The position numbers were made by a program, and so were the translations under genes. DNA of 64,000 nt, taken from assembly GCF_001659605.2 (NCBI RefSeq), contig NC_035173.2:14811003-14875002 (forward strand), written 5' to 3'. A model generated the notes under the pieces. It was not told where the DNA came from, made no database searches, and worked only from the letters and a program-made list of their open reading frames with translations. Positions within the stretch are counted from its first letter, which is position 1. Each line of letters starts with the position of its first letter. This stretch comes from Manihot esculenta. Its lineage: Eukaryota; Streptophyta; Magnoliopsida; Malpighiales; Euphorbiaceae. Shown piece by piece: positions 10,010-22,066 of the stretch.

Positions 10010-12372
10010 ATAATGTAGTTATCTATCAGGACGTGGTTTATAGTATACAAAAGAAGAAATCTGGAATGTAGTAGATGATGCTTAAAATGGACTTCGAAAA
10101 AGCTTATGATAGGCTACAATGGGATTTTTTGATAGAAACGCTTGCTTAGGCTCAATTTTCAGCAAGTTGGATTTTTGTTATTGAAATGCTCCTCAGGTCA
10201 TGTCATATGTGGGTTTGTTGAGATAACCAAATATCATAACAATTCTCTCCTATCTGTGGGGTCTGCCAGGGGATCCTTTATCACTTTATCTATTTGTTTT
10301 GGCTATAAAGTAATTGGGCCACTTGATTAATAGAGCTATTGACTCGGGTAAATAGTGCCTCATCAGAATAAGCCGACATGGTCCTCTGCTCTCCTTTTTG
10401 TTCTTTGTTGATGACCTTTTACTATTTGGAGAAGCCTCTATGCAACAAATGATGGTAATTAAAGATTGTTTGGAAGTTTTTGGGCTTGCTTGGATATCAA
10501 AAGCTGAGTTTATTGGCAAATATCTAGGGGTTTCAATGGTACAGGGACGAGTAAACATGCATTATTTTGATGATCTTTTAGCAAAAATGGACAATCATTT
10601 AGCAAGTTGAAAAATAAGAATGCTTTCTTTTACTCGTCAGGTAACATTAGCCAAATATGTCCTTTCTGCACTTTCTAACCACTTGACGCAAGCGGTTTAT
10701 ATTCCAAAAGCTATGTGTGATGAGTTTGATAAAAGGATTAGGAGTTTTGTTTAGGGAGATATGCATGGTAGTCAAAGAGTGCATCTTATAAATTGGAATC
10801 AACTTTGCTTACCAATAAACCAGGGTGGTTTGAGGTTAAAATCAAGCCGGTCAATAAATTCGGCATTTCTGGACAAGTTGGGATGGAGGATTTTGAAAAA
10901 AGATCATGCAACATGGGTGCAAGTGCTAAAAGATAAGCATTTTCACCCACGTTCAATTTTGGAGGTGTTTGTCTCTAAGCCTAATAGCTCATTTGTTTGG
11001 AGAGATATTGTTAACAGCTTCCTTCATTGCAAAAAGGTCTATATATGGCTATAGGTAATGGCATGAGTACATCCTTTTAGAATGATACCTGAGTTAAGAA
11101 GGGGCCTCTTTGGAATTTTTTAATCGAGCCCCTTCCAAGTTCATATGAACAAGCTGTAGTCATTCAATATTGGAAGAATGATGGTTGGAATTAGAATGAA
11201 ATCATACCTTATCTATCTGGTAAGGGATATAAGTTAGTGGAAGGCAAGTTTTTAATAGCTTATGTCTGTGCTATGGATCAAATGGCATGGAAACTCACAC
11301 GTAATGGTCAGTTTACTGTCAAAACGGCATGTGACTTATTGTTCGATGCTTCCTCCTCCGTTTCCAATTCGGTTTGGAAAATAATTTGGAGAGTCCTAGT
11401 TTCTCAATATATTCAGTGTTTCATTTGGATTTTAATTCATGGAAAACTTATTACCAATATGGAAATATGGAAGTGGGTTTTCCACAAGACTGGAGTTGTA
11501 CCTTCTGTGGGACAGTAGTAGAAAACATTCTCCACATTTTTCAAGATTGCCCGAGGGCTCAACAATTTTGGTCTCGTATTTGGAGGCCTGACTCTTTTAG
11601 TCTTTTCCTATCTATGGATATTTTTACTTTATTCTCTTGGCTACAAGATTTTGAATGTGGGGTGTATTCTGAGTCATCTTCTATATAGGTCCTATTTTTA
11701 GGTCTGTGATGGATATGAAAATGGAGGAATGAAACTGTGTTTCATGGCATTCACCGCTTATTAAGTGAATAAATCGGTTGTTTTAAGTTGTAGTTAGCAT
11801 ATAATCTCCGAGCTTGGAGTTCATAGAGTAATAGGCTCCGAACCGTACCCAAATATTAGTAAACATTACTTGGCAACCTCCCTTATTTAGTTGAGTTAAA
11901 TTAAACACAGATGAGGCGTTTAAAGGGAATTCGGGAAGGAGAGGTGTAAGGGGGTCTTGCGTAACTGGAGTGGAGTATGGTTAAAGGGGTATTACATCCG
12001 TATGAGTGTTTGTTCTTCAATAGATACAGAGTTACATTCTATTTTATTTGGCTTCCGGATAGCATGGAATATGGGGATCAAACGATTAATGATAGAGATG
12101 AATTCTAAAGTTGTCCTTGATCTAATAGAAGCTGATGTAAGTAAGAACTTGCACCATGCTAATGTTTTGTATCAATGTTATCGGCTGTTATGCCTCCGGT
12201 GAGGTTTAGTTATGTTTATAAATAAGCAAATTATATTATGAATGGCCCAGCGGTGATATTAACCTTAGGCAATTTTTAAATCCGCCTAGAGTTGTTGTAA
12301 AATTAATATAGACTGATTTGCAGGATATTTCTTATCTTTGTTAAATTACGTTTGTTTAAAAAGATCGCCTTC

Positions 12373-12376
<4 letters not shown>
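10010..12376 (+). pseudogene. LINE ORF2 remainder: RT, zinc-binding region and RNase H
   Basis: This continues the LINE from 4560. It contains an RT core with FFVDDLLLFGEAS (the [YF]xDD catalytic motif, near 10400) and MVKMDFEKAYDR-like sequence at 10080. It also has the plant LINE post-RT block (VWRDIVNSF near 11000), a zf-RVT-type segment (FIWILIHGKLITN near 11420, CTFCG, HIFQDCPRAQQFW), and a C-terminal RNase H-like domain (KLNTDEAFKGNSGR near 11900, DTELHSILFGFRIAW near 12030). Stops and frameshifts are frequent. The 3' end meets an AT microsatellite rather than a clean poly(A) tail. It is old relative to the Gypsy copy inside it. Confidence 0.87.

Positions 12377-12412
<36 letters not shown>
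12377..12412. repeat. (AT)n microsatellite
   Basis: About 18 uninterrupted AT units sit right at the 3' end of the LINE, possibly grown from its tail. Confidence 0.97.
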
Positions 12413-12415
<3 letters not shown>

Positions 12416-14100
12416 GTCATAATATAATTTCATTATCATTAATTAACATAATTTTATTGAATTTAAGATTTTTGAAATCATATAGAAATAAAGATTATTA
12501 AAATAAATTTAATTTTGATTAAATTATTTATAGCGAAAATGAATTCGGCAGCCCTAACAAATTAGGATTCTAACTTGGCAACGTATGTGCTAAAATTAAT
12601 ATCTTTAAATCCAATCATCGAAAAATTACTAATTAAACCATAAATTCTATATATATCTTCAATATGTAAAAGATTAATATTGAACAATTAGCAAATTCAC
12701 CTTTTTTATTCAGAAACATTTGCTGCCCTCTCTTGATTCCTCTTCTCCTCATTCTCTTTCTTCTCCTTCTTTCCTCTCCTTTCCTTCCCTATTCTTTCTT
12801 TTCTTTTATTTCCCTTTTTTATTTTCCCTCTCTTTTCTTTCCTTTTCTCTCTTTTTTTTTCCTTCATATTTTTCTACATTTCATTTTTGCTCTCCCATAA
12901 CCCATTTTAGCTCTTTTTGATGTCTAAGCTTTCCACCACAAATATAATTCTTGACACTTTTTTTTTTTAATTTAATTGCAAAATTTTAATTCAATTCGCC
13001 ATACTTTTCAAAATTTTCATGTTAATTTAAAACTCTAAGAACTTCATTTTCAAGTCCAATATTAATTTTTAGAAAATTAATCCTCAAATTTCAATAAATT
13101 TCATTTTAATCCTTTATCTTTTTCACTCCCAAAACTTCTAAGACACTATTACTTTAATTTAAACTATATTCTCATGTTTCCATGTGTGTGTGTAATATGT
13201 CTTGTAAATCATGTAAATTTTATGTGAATATAAAATTGAACTTTTCCTTTTTATAAATATTGTATATTCAATTATATTAATATTTAATTATTTTTAATTA
13301 TTATAATCATTTTAAAATTATTATACTGATAAATAATAAATTTTTAATTTAAATTTTAACAATAATTTTTACTATCGTTATTAAATTTTTTTATAATTAT
13401 ATTAATTATTATTAATAAAAGATAAATTATTATAATTTTAAATTATTTTAATTAGTATTAATAATTAATATATAATATTTTTTTTAACGACAGACAGAAA
13501 CTCTAATAACGATCATTTTTCATGCATTCACTTAATTTATAAACTAACATGCCAGAATTGGGCAAACACCTTAAGCAAGAATGTCTAAAAATCCTACCAA
13601 CTAACTGTAACTTGTGTTGACTTATTTTTCATTCGAATTTCTTCATTTTTAGGATATTACAAATGAAGAGCCAATGGATGAATAAATTTGGACCTAGTAA
13701 TTTTAAGGCATATTACCAAGTATTAGCAATATCAGATGCTCAAACAATATAAGTATTTAAAATTCATGAATAATTATGTATATTAGCCACATGCATATCA
13801 AAATATATATTCCATAAATTAATGTAAAAGAAGTGATCATAGACTATTAAGACTGATGTTAAGGGCTATCCTAAATTCACATTCATTTAATGTTCCTATT
13901 GAAATCCACATGCTTCTGTCTCACTCCAATCTTCATTAATTCTTGGCGTTATCAAGGCGATAAAAAAATATAAACCAAATAATAATTATACAATACCCTA
14001 TACTATTACATTTCCAAACAAAAGGAAAAATAATCACATTGGATCCCTTCAAATCCATGATTATCCATCAGGGATATATTCAAAAGAGCATGAAAAAAAA
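12413..14100. other. AT-rich spacer with pyrimidine-rich tract
   Basis: No gene is visible. Bases 12715-12890 are a C/T-rich tract that gives a spurious Ser/Phe/Leu ORF. 13230-13480 is almost pure A/T. GGATATTACA at 13653-13662 resembles the end of a minus-oriented LTR, but no matching start was found. Confidence 0.6.
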
Positions 14101-16560
14101 AAATGATTAGCCCGAGTCTTACTCTGTCCGACCTATTTGCACGAAGTTAGAGCCACATGCTAGTGGATGGATTCGCGTAGCGAACTTTGACGAGGCTATA
14201 GCCTGGCCTTCCTATATGGGCTTAGCTGTGGCCAAGATATCCGAGGCCCAATAGTAATAAGTGCCCTTTTACCCGCTCGTTAATTATTCCATGATTAATG
14301 TTGGGGTAAATCCCGAAATTTCAATTATTATTGTGCGACTCTAGGAGTGCTTTTGTCAAAACGTCTTCTCTCCTCCTTTATCCATTTTAAATTTACACTT
14401 TTGATATCACTCACGATTCTTCCTCTTGCACTACCTCTGTTATCTTACTCTCCTTCTTCTCTATAATCCCTGCTTTCTCAGTTTGAGGTATGTCTTACTC
14501 TTCTCATGGCTTCAGTTAGAATCCCCAATGTCGTGGATCTGGTGTCCTCCATTACCCCTTCTTCCCTTTCTGATTTCATCTCCAGTGACTATGATGATAC
14601 CACAATTTATAGGATTAGGGCTCCCCTTCTTAATGAAATGACTGTCCTTCCTAATCTACATCCTACGGGCTTAATAGACGCCCAGTAAGGGCGCAACTTG
14701 GTCTTCTTTGTCAAGCAGCACGATTTCAAGCTGACCTTTCCTTTTACTCATTTCTTTATTGAGGTCTTCCATCACTTTGGAGTGACTCCTCGTATACTGT
14801 CTCCCAACTCCATTCTGTTTATGTGATGCTTTGAGTTCGTTTTTTGTATTGAGATTTTGCCCCCTCTGTCGCTTTGTTCTCCACCCTCTTCCTCCTCGTC
14901 AAGTCTAACAACGGGTTCTACTACTTTGGTCCCCGAACAAGGTTATCCATTTTCGCCAAGTACAAGGACTCGATAAAAAGCTGGGCTGAGGCCTTTGTGG
15001 TAGTTGAGCTGAAAGAGAGCTCTAGGATCAAGTGGGATGTTGATCTCTCTTGAGGGGAAGTCCCTCAGGGCTGCAACAACTTTTCCAAGTTGACCCTATT
15101 GAACCAAGTCTGCCTTCTTCGACTGACCTCTGTAAGGAAGAAATATGATATCGATAAGTGCATGTTCATGTCTAGCCTTCGCGACTATTAGGAAGCTGGT
15201 ATTATTATTTTTCTGTTTTTCTTCATTGTTGTGTTTTCTTTTTGTTGTTTTGAGTTCTAACTAAATTGACATCTTTTTTTAGCTTCTGTTGTTCCTATGT
15301 ATAACATCAAACTCCCGAAGAATTTTTCTTTATCTCGGAAAAGCATGAGGGCGACCTTGGCAGTCTTTAAGGCTAATAAGATGGTTGCTGGCGTAATCCG
15401 GGAGGTCTTTCAGGCGATGGATCCAGCAGCTTCAAACCATTCTATTGCCCTTACCCCTACTTTAGCATTGGTTCCTGCAGCAGGGGCTTCTCGGTCTACT
15501 GCCTCAAAGACGTCCATTCTTGCCAAAGCACTGGCTCCAGCCAAGACTCCGACTGCTCCTAAATCAGCTTTCAAGGAGCCCATTGCATTCAACGAGTCTA
15601 CAGAGAGCAATTCGAAGGAGGGCACTAGAGTTGCCCCTTTGGATGCCCCACCTCTCCAAGCTATGGGGCCATAGTGATCGGAGGGGCAGCCAATAAGCGG
15701 GCCCGAACTTCAGAGCCTACTACTGAAGGTAGGGCTGCCAAACAGGCTCGTGCTATAGAGCCTACGAGGACAACCCCTTCTCTCTCTGCTGATAAGGGGA
15801 AGAAGGTCATGGAGCAGCTATCATCAACTCCAGATAATGAGCTCTTGAATGCTACCGAGGTGACTCGTGAGTCTTTGTCGGCTTCGGCAGCTAAGATACT
15901 TTGTGAGAAGATGTTTGGAGGGATTCCGGATACCTCGAATTCCTATTTTTTTGCCCTTATCAGCCACCTTGCCTGCTCCACTAAGCAATGGCAGTGTTCA
16001 ACACTTGCTCTCTAGATGACCTTAGGGACAGCTTGAGGGAGATGTTCCTCATGGTAAGCCATCTACTATTCTCAATGGTATTTCTAACTTCTTTAGCTTT
16101 TTAACTTTGTTTTTCTGTGGTAGATCTTCAGAGTATTCCTAGAGATTGATGTTCGAAACTGGTCTTTTCAAAGCTCGGTGGAGCAGCGCATTGCTGAAAA
16201 GCACCGAAATGAGAACATCGTTGCCACTAGTGAGGCCCGTAGATAGATCATTGAGTTCCAAGGGGTTATTGAAGACCTCACCAAGCAACTAAAGGAGATG
16301 AGAGAGGAGATTTCCCAAGCCTCCCAATGAGTTTTTGCAGATAAGTCTCAGCGAGACGAGGCCTTAGCACAGCTGTCCTCTTTAAAGGAGTCCTTCCGTT
16401 AACGTGATGAGATCAGGGCCCAACATGATGAGGTCTTAGCTCACGTTGTTGTCCTCCAGCAGGAGTTCAACAAGCACATCAGGAACTTGAAAGGTATGGC
16501 TTCGGCAGCGGAGGTGTTGGAAAAGCTTGCAAATGGTTTGTGATGCTAAAGCACATGCCC
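14101..16560 (+). pseudogene. Gypsy-type transposon protein (Transposase_28-like) with coiled coil, decayed
   Basis: The frame opens at ATG 14506 (MASVRIPNVVDLVSS). It continues past a stop at 14686 with FFVKQHDFKLTFPF and FFIEVFHHFGVTPRILSPNS, the pattern of the plant 'putative gypsy type transposon' N-terminal domain (PF04195). An intron-like T-rich stretch ending TTTTTTAG precedes an Ala/Pro/Thr-rich linker (15290-15670) and a KGKK segment. A Gln/Glu-rich coiled coil lies at 16130-16500 (FQGVIEDLTKQLKEMREEIS). Four or more stops break it. Such proteins occur in many plant LTR elements, and their role is not established. LTRs were not identified. The 5' flank 14101-14420 has no ORF. Confidence 0.6.
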
Positions 16561-16720
16561 AATATCCCGGTGGCTAGTTTGCTTGCAAATCCTATGAATG
16601 GTCATTTTGCTAAGATATTACATTGCAGTATCACTCAAATGCCAAGTATCTTGGGAAGCAGATAAAGTTTTTTTTTTCTTTTCAAGAGAATCAAGTTAGA
16701 AGATTTTGTTAGGCGTATAG

Positions 16721-17359
16721 TGTCACAATCATAGAGTTTTCAGGGACCAAAAGTGTAATTTTCCAACATTGAAATTCCCAGGAAGTAATATTGGGATAAA
16801 TTAGTATAAATTAGTGGGAAGATAAGGGTCAGACAATTTGTTGTAATTCGTTTCCATGTATTTATTTTGGGGGTGTCATATGAGACATGTTGATATCTCC
16901 TCCTGGAACACGCCTATTTGTTTCTAAGGCTCTTTAGAGGGGAGTGGCTAGTTGGCCATCAATGAGGACTGGGTCCAGCTAGCCATCGTAGGCCTACGGA
17001 GATCCTAGATAGTGCCTCCACTCGTAAATCATCCCCTATCTACAAGTTGTGAGAGCATCGTTGCTATAATTGTATAATGACTGTTTTTCCCCTGGAATAA
17101 AATAGGTAGCCCATTCATTAAATCACGGTGTTAAGTTGTCATGTTTGATATGCTGGTGTTGCTATGATTATCGGTTGATGATATTAGATTGAATATTTAT
17201 GGTTTAACCCCATTTTTGTGATAACAGGACGGGAGGTCCTAATCCAAATATTTCGTTGTGCAGGTATACGCCTGAATTTATTGGCTAACTTGGCTCGAAA
17301 GGAGTTCAAACTAGGTGCCGCATGGTTTCAAGTCAGGGTCAAAATCTGAAACCGTGACA
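16721..17359 (+). repeat. 5' LTR (639 bp)
   Basis: It starts TGTCAC and ends GTGACA, a short terminal inverted repeat usual for LTRs. The first 545 bases align to 20243-20782. Confidence 0.88.
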
Positions 17360-17361
17360 AT

Positions 17362-17373
17362 TGGTATCAGAGC
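17362..17373 (+). other. Primer-binding site (initiator tRNA-Met)
   Basis: TGGTATCAGAGC lies two bases after the 5' LTR. The following bases (AAGAAAGATC) diverge from the tRNA. Confidence 0.85.
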
Positions 17374-17561
17374 AAGAAAGATCTACGAGTAATATGAAGA
17401 GAGGATGAAAAGAAACTCACGAGTGGGTGCCTTAGAGAAAAGGGTTGAAGAGTTGTTGAATGGGGCAAATGAATGCCCAACCCAAGAGGGGAGGTCCCCT
17501 GCTTTTGAGCAATGAGTTATGCGCATTGAGACGCTAGAAAATAAGAATGCAGATTATGTGG

Positions 17562-17990
17562 AAGTGAGGGTATGCCAAAAGAGCTTGAGGCCACCCAATA
17601 TCCTATTAGGAGAAATGGGGGTGAGGATGTGCCAGGAGAGCCTGAGGCCATCCAAAATATCGCCAAGAGGAGTGGGGGGTGGGGATGCGCCAAGAGAGCT
17701 TGAGGCCATCCAAGATCCCGCCAAAAAGAGTAGAGGTGAAGGTGTGCTAATAGAGAATGAGGCCACCCAAAATCCTAGTAAGTGGTTTCGGGGAAAGGGT
17801 AGGCCAATAGAGCTTAAGGCCTCCCAACGCCTGAAACATTCTCGTAGTGCCCGATTGAGAAGAGCAAAGGTGAGGGTGTGCCAATAGAGAATAAGGCCAC
17901 CAAAAATCCTAGTGAGTGGTTTCGGGAAAAGGGTAGGCTAATAGAGCTTGAGGCCTCCCCACTCCCGAAACGTTCTCGTAGTGCCCAATT
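17562..17990 (+). repeat. 57-bp minisatellite in the LTR element
   Basis: About seven diverged units share GTGCCAAxAGAGCTTGAGGCC. Most are 57 bp, so they keep frame (19 codons). One long frame, 17519-17887, reads through five of them. A further partial unit appears near 18565. The repeated peptide is not recognised. Confidence 0.85.
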
Positions 17991-18240
17991 GAGTAACTTG
18001 GAAAGCGGAAGTATAGAAGCATGACGAAGTTTGGCACGCATGGATGCCTTTAAGAGAAGGGTTGAGAACCTTGCGGCCATGTTGAATGTCTATGCCATTC
18101 AAGAGGAGATAGTGTTGGAGATTGACTCCGTTTATGAGTGCCTTGAGGCACTAGAGAGGGAAAATGAACATTGTTGGTGGTGATAGCCAAATTATAGAGA
18201 GATTGAGCCCACCTAAAAACCTCTTTGTATGCGAGTGACA

Positions 18241-18850
18241 TCTGGTGGGGTGATCTTAAGAGTAAAATGATGAAAGGGGAGGCAGTGACTTCCTAATTGA
18301 AAAGCGGTAATCTTGAGAGTAAAATGATGAAAGGGGAGGCAGTGACTTCCTAATTGAAAAGCTACAAGGAGTAGCACGAATAGGTGTGAGGCAGAGAAGA
18401 CAAAAAGCGTATACATTCTGGCTATAGTGGCCATGTTAATCAAAGGTGTTGCACGCTCTACTAAGGGCACTATTGAGAGAGGGGTAATGACTAGGTGCTA
18501 CATACTCCCTTTTAGTGATTTTTGGAGAGAGAGAGTAATGACCTCGAGGTATAGTGATCAGGGGGAGGATGAGCCAATAGAGCTTGAGGCCATCTAAGAG
18601 TCCTGAGTTCATTTCCCTCAAAATTGAGGCAAGAGGCCTCCTGAGACAAAATTGAGGCAAGAGGCCTCCTGAGACAAAATTGAGGCAGAGGCCTCCTGAG
18701 ACAGAATTGAGGCAGAGGCCTCTCATGTAGTTTGACAGGAATGGTTGAGGCAAGAGGCATCTTGAGACAAAATAGAGGCAAAAGGTCTCCTGAAACAGAA
18801 TTGAGGCAAGAGGCCTGTTGAGACGGAATTGAGGCAGATGCCTTTCAGGT
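18241..18850 (+). repeat. Two further tandem arrays in the LTR element
   Basis: A block of about 57 bp containing GAGAGTAAAATGATGAAAGG is present twice at 18255-18365. At 18615-18850, about eight units of roughly 27 bp share TTGAGGCAAGAGGCCTCCTG, whose core AGGCCT is a palindrome. Confidence 0.85.
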
Positions 18851-20231
18851 TGTTTTTTATTTTATATATAGGAATGGTGCAAAAATATTAGGTATGACAT
18901 AGGAGGGACAATGAGCAGTACTTTGAAAGTGAACCAGATGAGCAATCATCAATGGCATGAATTACGTGCTAATGCCTATGAAGTAGGCAAGGGTGGAATC
19001 TCAAAACCTCAATCCTTGTCGCGGGTTGGAGGTAAATAATTTTCTCTTCAATATGAACTTATTTATTAACATTATTGAGGATTGTGACTGTGCAGACATA
19101 TAGAGAATAACATTTATGTGGTCAAACTATAAAGCTAAATCTGTTCGAAGAAGGGAAGTGTAAAATCCTGTGGATAAAGAATGCTCACACTTTACATGAG
19201 AAAAGGGTGATGTGTAATGAAAACTTAATGAGAGGGAACACTCGCATCAAATGGGCATAACTTTTCTTGTGTTTCCTGTCTTAACTGTGTGGTTGAACAG
19301 GAGAAAGAGACCTTATAGCCAAATAAAAGTCTTGCACGTGGGACAATGTGGAGGACTGAGATAGGTCAAGAAGTACAGATTGCTCAAGGCAAGCGATGAG
19401 GCAAATCAATTTGGTGAGTTATGCTGAAGTGACATTTGGGTAAACTAATTCCTAGATAAAGAGAAAGGAGATAAAGTGTGCAAAATGGTAGAGCTTACGA
19501 AGGGGAGGACTGTAAGACGTACAAAGGAGGAGGAGAGTGTTGAGTGAGTTCTTTTGAAAGTGGGGACATCATTTTCATAGGAGGATCCGCTGAGCTTCGC
19601 TACATGTGGGATAAGGTTGTGTTGTGTCGAGGAGAGAGGTAAAAGGCAGTTCAAGTCTTAATGGTCAAGTGCTGTTGGCACACTTGTTGATTCATACTGT
19701 GTTTTGTTTTATATGACTTGCTATATTAATTAGTATTTGAATCTAACTTGGTTAGTACTAACCTTTCTTGTGAGACTATTACAGGTGAATCATGATGTCA
19801 TGTGGCATAGGTTATGCCGGGGGATAGATTATTGAGGCACAGAGTAAGGTCAACATTTAAAGACAAGCAATGGTGAGACAAGTTAAGGAGAAAAGAACCA
19901 ATGATCAATGAGTTCAGGCAGTAAGTTCGTGCAGAGGAGTAAAGTGACAACTTCTTACGATATCTTCAGCAGATTAAGGAATCAAGGGCGAAACATTTAC
20001 CAACCAGAGATAGAGCTTTCGTAGTTTCATCATCAATAGGAGCTAGAAGCCCACAAGGATCAATTGAGCGAGACACCAATAGCTGAATGACTTCATACCA
20101 AAAACTACGACGATCCAACAATTTAATCAAGCAAGATTGGGATCAAGTCACAGTACGAGAAGGCATAAAAGCGTCGAACTTGAAGATTGAAGAACCCCAA
20201 CAAGCTCAGTCGACGAGGACGTCGACCGTTT

Positions 20232-20242
20232 AAGTGGGAGAG
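20232..20242 (+). other. Polypurine tract
   Basis: AAGTGGGAGAG directly abuts the start of the 3' LTR, as expected for the plus-strand primer. Confidence 0.8.
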
Positions 20243-20782
20243 TGTCACAATCATAGAGTTTCCAGGGACCAAAAGTATAATTTTCCAACATTGGAATTCC
20301 CAGTAAGTAATATTGGGATAAATTAGTGGAAAGATAAGAGTCGAGACAATTTGTTGTAATTCCTTTCCATGTATTTATTTTGGGGGTGTCATATGAAACA
20401 TGTTGATATCTCCTTCTGCAACAAGCCTATTTGTTTTTAAGACTCTTTAGGGGGAGTAACTAGTTGGCCACCAGTGAGGACTGAGCCCAGCTAACCATCG
20501 TAGGCCTACAGAGATCCTAAATAGTGCCTCCACTCCTTGTAGATCATCCCCCAGTCTATAAGTTTTGAGAGGATCGTTGCTACAATTGTGTAATGATTGT
20601 TTTACCTCTGGAATAAAATAAGTAGCCCATTCATTAAATCACGATATTGAGTTGCCATGTTTGATGTGTTGGTGTTGCTGTGATTATCGATTAATGATAT
20701 TAGATTAAATATTTGTAGTTTAACCTCATTTTTATGATAACAGGATGGGAGGTCCTAACCCAAATATTCCGTTGGGCAAGTA
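20243..20782 (+). repeat. 3' LTR, truncated at its 3' end
   Basis: It is homologous to 16721-17265. Similarity stops after GGGCAAGTA, so about 95 bp including the CA end are missing. No target duplication can be scored. Confidence 0.85.
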
Positions 20783-21274
20783 ATTATGAACAGTACAGGA
20801 AATTCTAAATAAAGAATCTAAGCATAAACACCGGCAACTCGAGAGGCAAAATTGGAGGAATTTTGGCCTCCAAAACTATACTTGAGTCTGAGGATTTGGA
20901 CTCAGAAGATGAATAAGAAAAAAGGCTTCAATGTAAAAGTTGAGATTCTTAAAACCATCTAGACAACACTACAAAAAAATTTGGAAGTTGCATCAACTTC
21001 CTATCTAAGATTTATCATCATGAATTACGCTGTATCTACTTACCTAGACAGCAACCCCAGGTCCCTTGATTATTATCAGAATCCCTGAGCACCAAAGTAT
21101 TGGTCATTGCATAAATTTCCCAGCTCTCTTAATATATATTATTAATCATCAATTCTATGAGCAATCGAACCTTTAAGTTTATTGACAATTTGTGCAGTCC
21201 AGAAATTATGGAATTAATATATCTAGAATCAAACTTTAGTGTAAATCTCTACTTGAAGCTTCTATAGGAAGAGA

Positions 21275-21590
21275 TGTAAGAATAAAGATAAAGCTGTAAT
21301 CAGTTAGTTTTGGAGGGAGTTTCAGTTGTGCCAGCTGGCTTTAGAGGGAAGAATCTTAAGGTTGTTAAGAGTATGTTACAATAAGGGGAGTACTGCTATA
21401 ATTTGTAAAAGGACTCACGAGTAAAGGCATTCAAGTATATCCAATAATATCTCTACTTTCCCTCTCCTAAATTTCTCATTCTCTCCTCTCTTCTTCCTAA
21501 ATTCTATCTCTAATCTATCTCAATTCTTCTCTTCTTCTCTAATCTTCTTCTACTGAGTGCAATCTTCTGTTAAGGACAAAACCCTAACAT
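21275..21590 (+). repeat. Possible solo LTR (Copia-like), uncertain
   Basis: The segment runs TGTAAGAATAAAG to ACCCTAACA and has an AT/TC-rich second half (CTCTCCTCTCTTCTTCC) like short Copia LTRs. The flanking five bases do not match (AGAGA versus TGAGT), so the boundaries are unproven. Confidence 0.3.
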
Positions 21591-21600
21591 GAGTTGAGAA

Positions 21601-22066
21601 CAAGAAGAAAATACAACAAAGTGCATCAAGGACCGACCATGGTTTCATATAAAAAGTTTGAAATATAGTTTTCATAAATGTTCTCAATAAGCCTTAGAGG
21701 TGGTCAATTTCATCCATGTAATCCCAGACCATAAATCTTCTACTAGTTTTGCTAGCAGTTCATCCTTTCCCCAAGCTCCATATTTTCCCTCTCCTCTCTT
21801 TCAATACTCGTATTCTTAAGGAACCAAAAACAAGAAAATAGCACAAAGTGCATCAAGGACAGAGCAAAAGTTCATAGAAAGTTTGAAATTTTGATTTTCA
21901 AACATGCGCCCAACAAGCACCAGACATTGTTAATTTCATGTATATAATCCCTAAAATGCATTTGCTAAAGACCATCAAGGTTCTACTAGTTCTGTTAGCA
22001 ATTCATTGTTTCCCCAAGCACCGTAATTCACTCTCCTCTCTTTCAATAATCTTATTGTCAAGGAAC
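21601..22066. repeat. Diverged direct duplication, about 225-240 bp units
   Basis: 21601-21824 and 21825-22066 share, in order, AGTGCATCAAGGAC, AGTTTGAAAT, TTCTACTAGTTxTGxTAGCA, TTTCCCCAAGC and CTCTCCTCTCTTTCAATA, each ending in AAGGAAC. It is non-coding as far as can be seen. Confidence 0.85.

Larger units (their letters stand above)
4556..10014 (+). mobile_element. Gypsy LTR retrotransposon copy B, internally deleted, nested in a LINE
   Basis: The boundaries are exact: the 5-bp duplication ATAAT lies at 4556-4560 and 10010-10014, flanking TGTAATACCC and GGTCGTTACA. Order: 5' LTR 4561-6847, PBS, gag, CCHC zinc knuckles, protease, the first residues of RT, then an abrupt jump at about 9427-9435 into the 3' part of the 3' LTR. 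Most of RT, all of RNase H and integrase, the PPT and about 1.7 kb of LTR are missing. Removing the insertion restores the LINE reading frame. It is a recent insertion by LTR comparison, followed by a deletion. Confidence 0.95.
16721..20782 (+). mobile_element. LTR retrotransposon without recognisable pol
   Basis: Two direct repeats flank a 2.9-kb interior: a full 5' LTR (16721-17359, TGTCACAATC to ACCGTGACA) and a 3' LTR cut off at about 20782. A PBS (TGGTATCAGAGC) follows the first LTR and a purine tract precedes the second, so the ends are functional signals. The interior has only a short gag-like opening after 17397, blocks of minisatellite, and at 19850-20240 a decayed segment ending in a VDEDVDRLSGRV-like string typical of the C-terminus of Gypsy polyproteins. 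It would have depended on another element for enzymes. Confidence 0.85.

Noticed and set aside
12720..12920. 66-codon Ser/Phe-rich ORF
   Set aside because: It is a low-complexity pyrimidine tract, not a protein.
12956..13662. Minus-oriented solo LTR ending GGATATTACA
   Set aside because: Only one plausible end was found, with no matching second end or target duplication.
15410..15625. Minus-strand Ala/Val-rich ORF
   Set aside because: It is the antisense shadow of the Ala/Pro/Thr-rich linker of the transposon pseudogene at 14101-16560.
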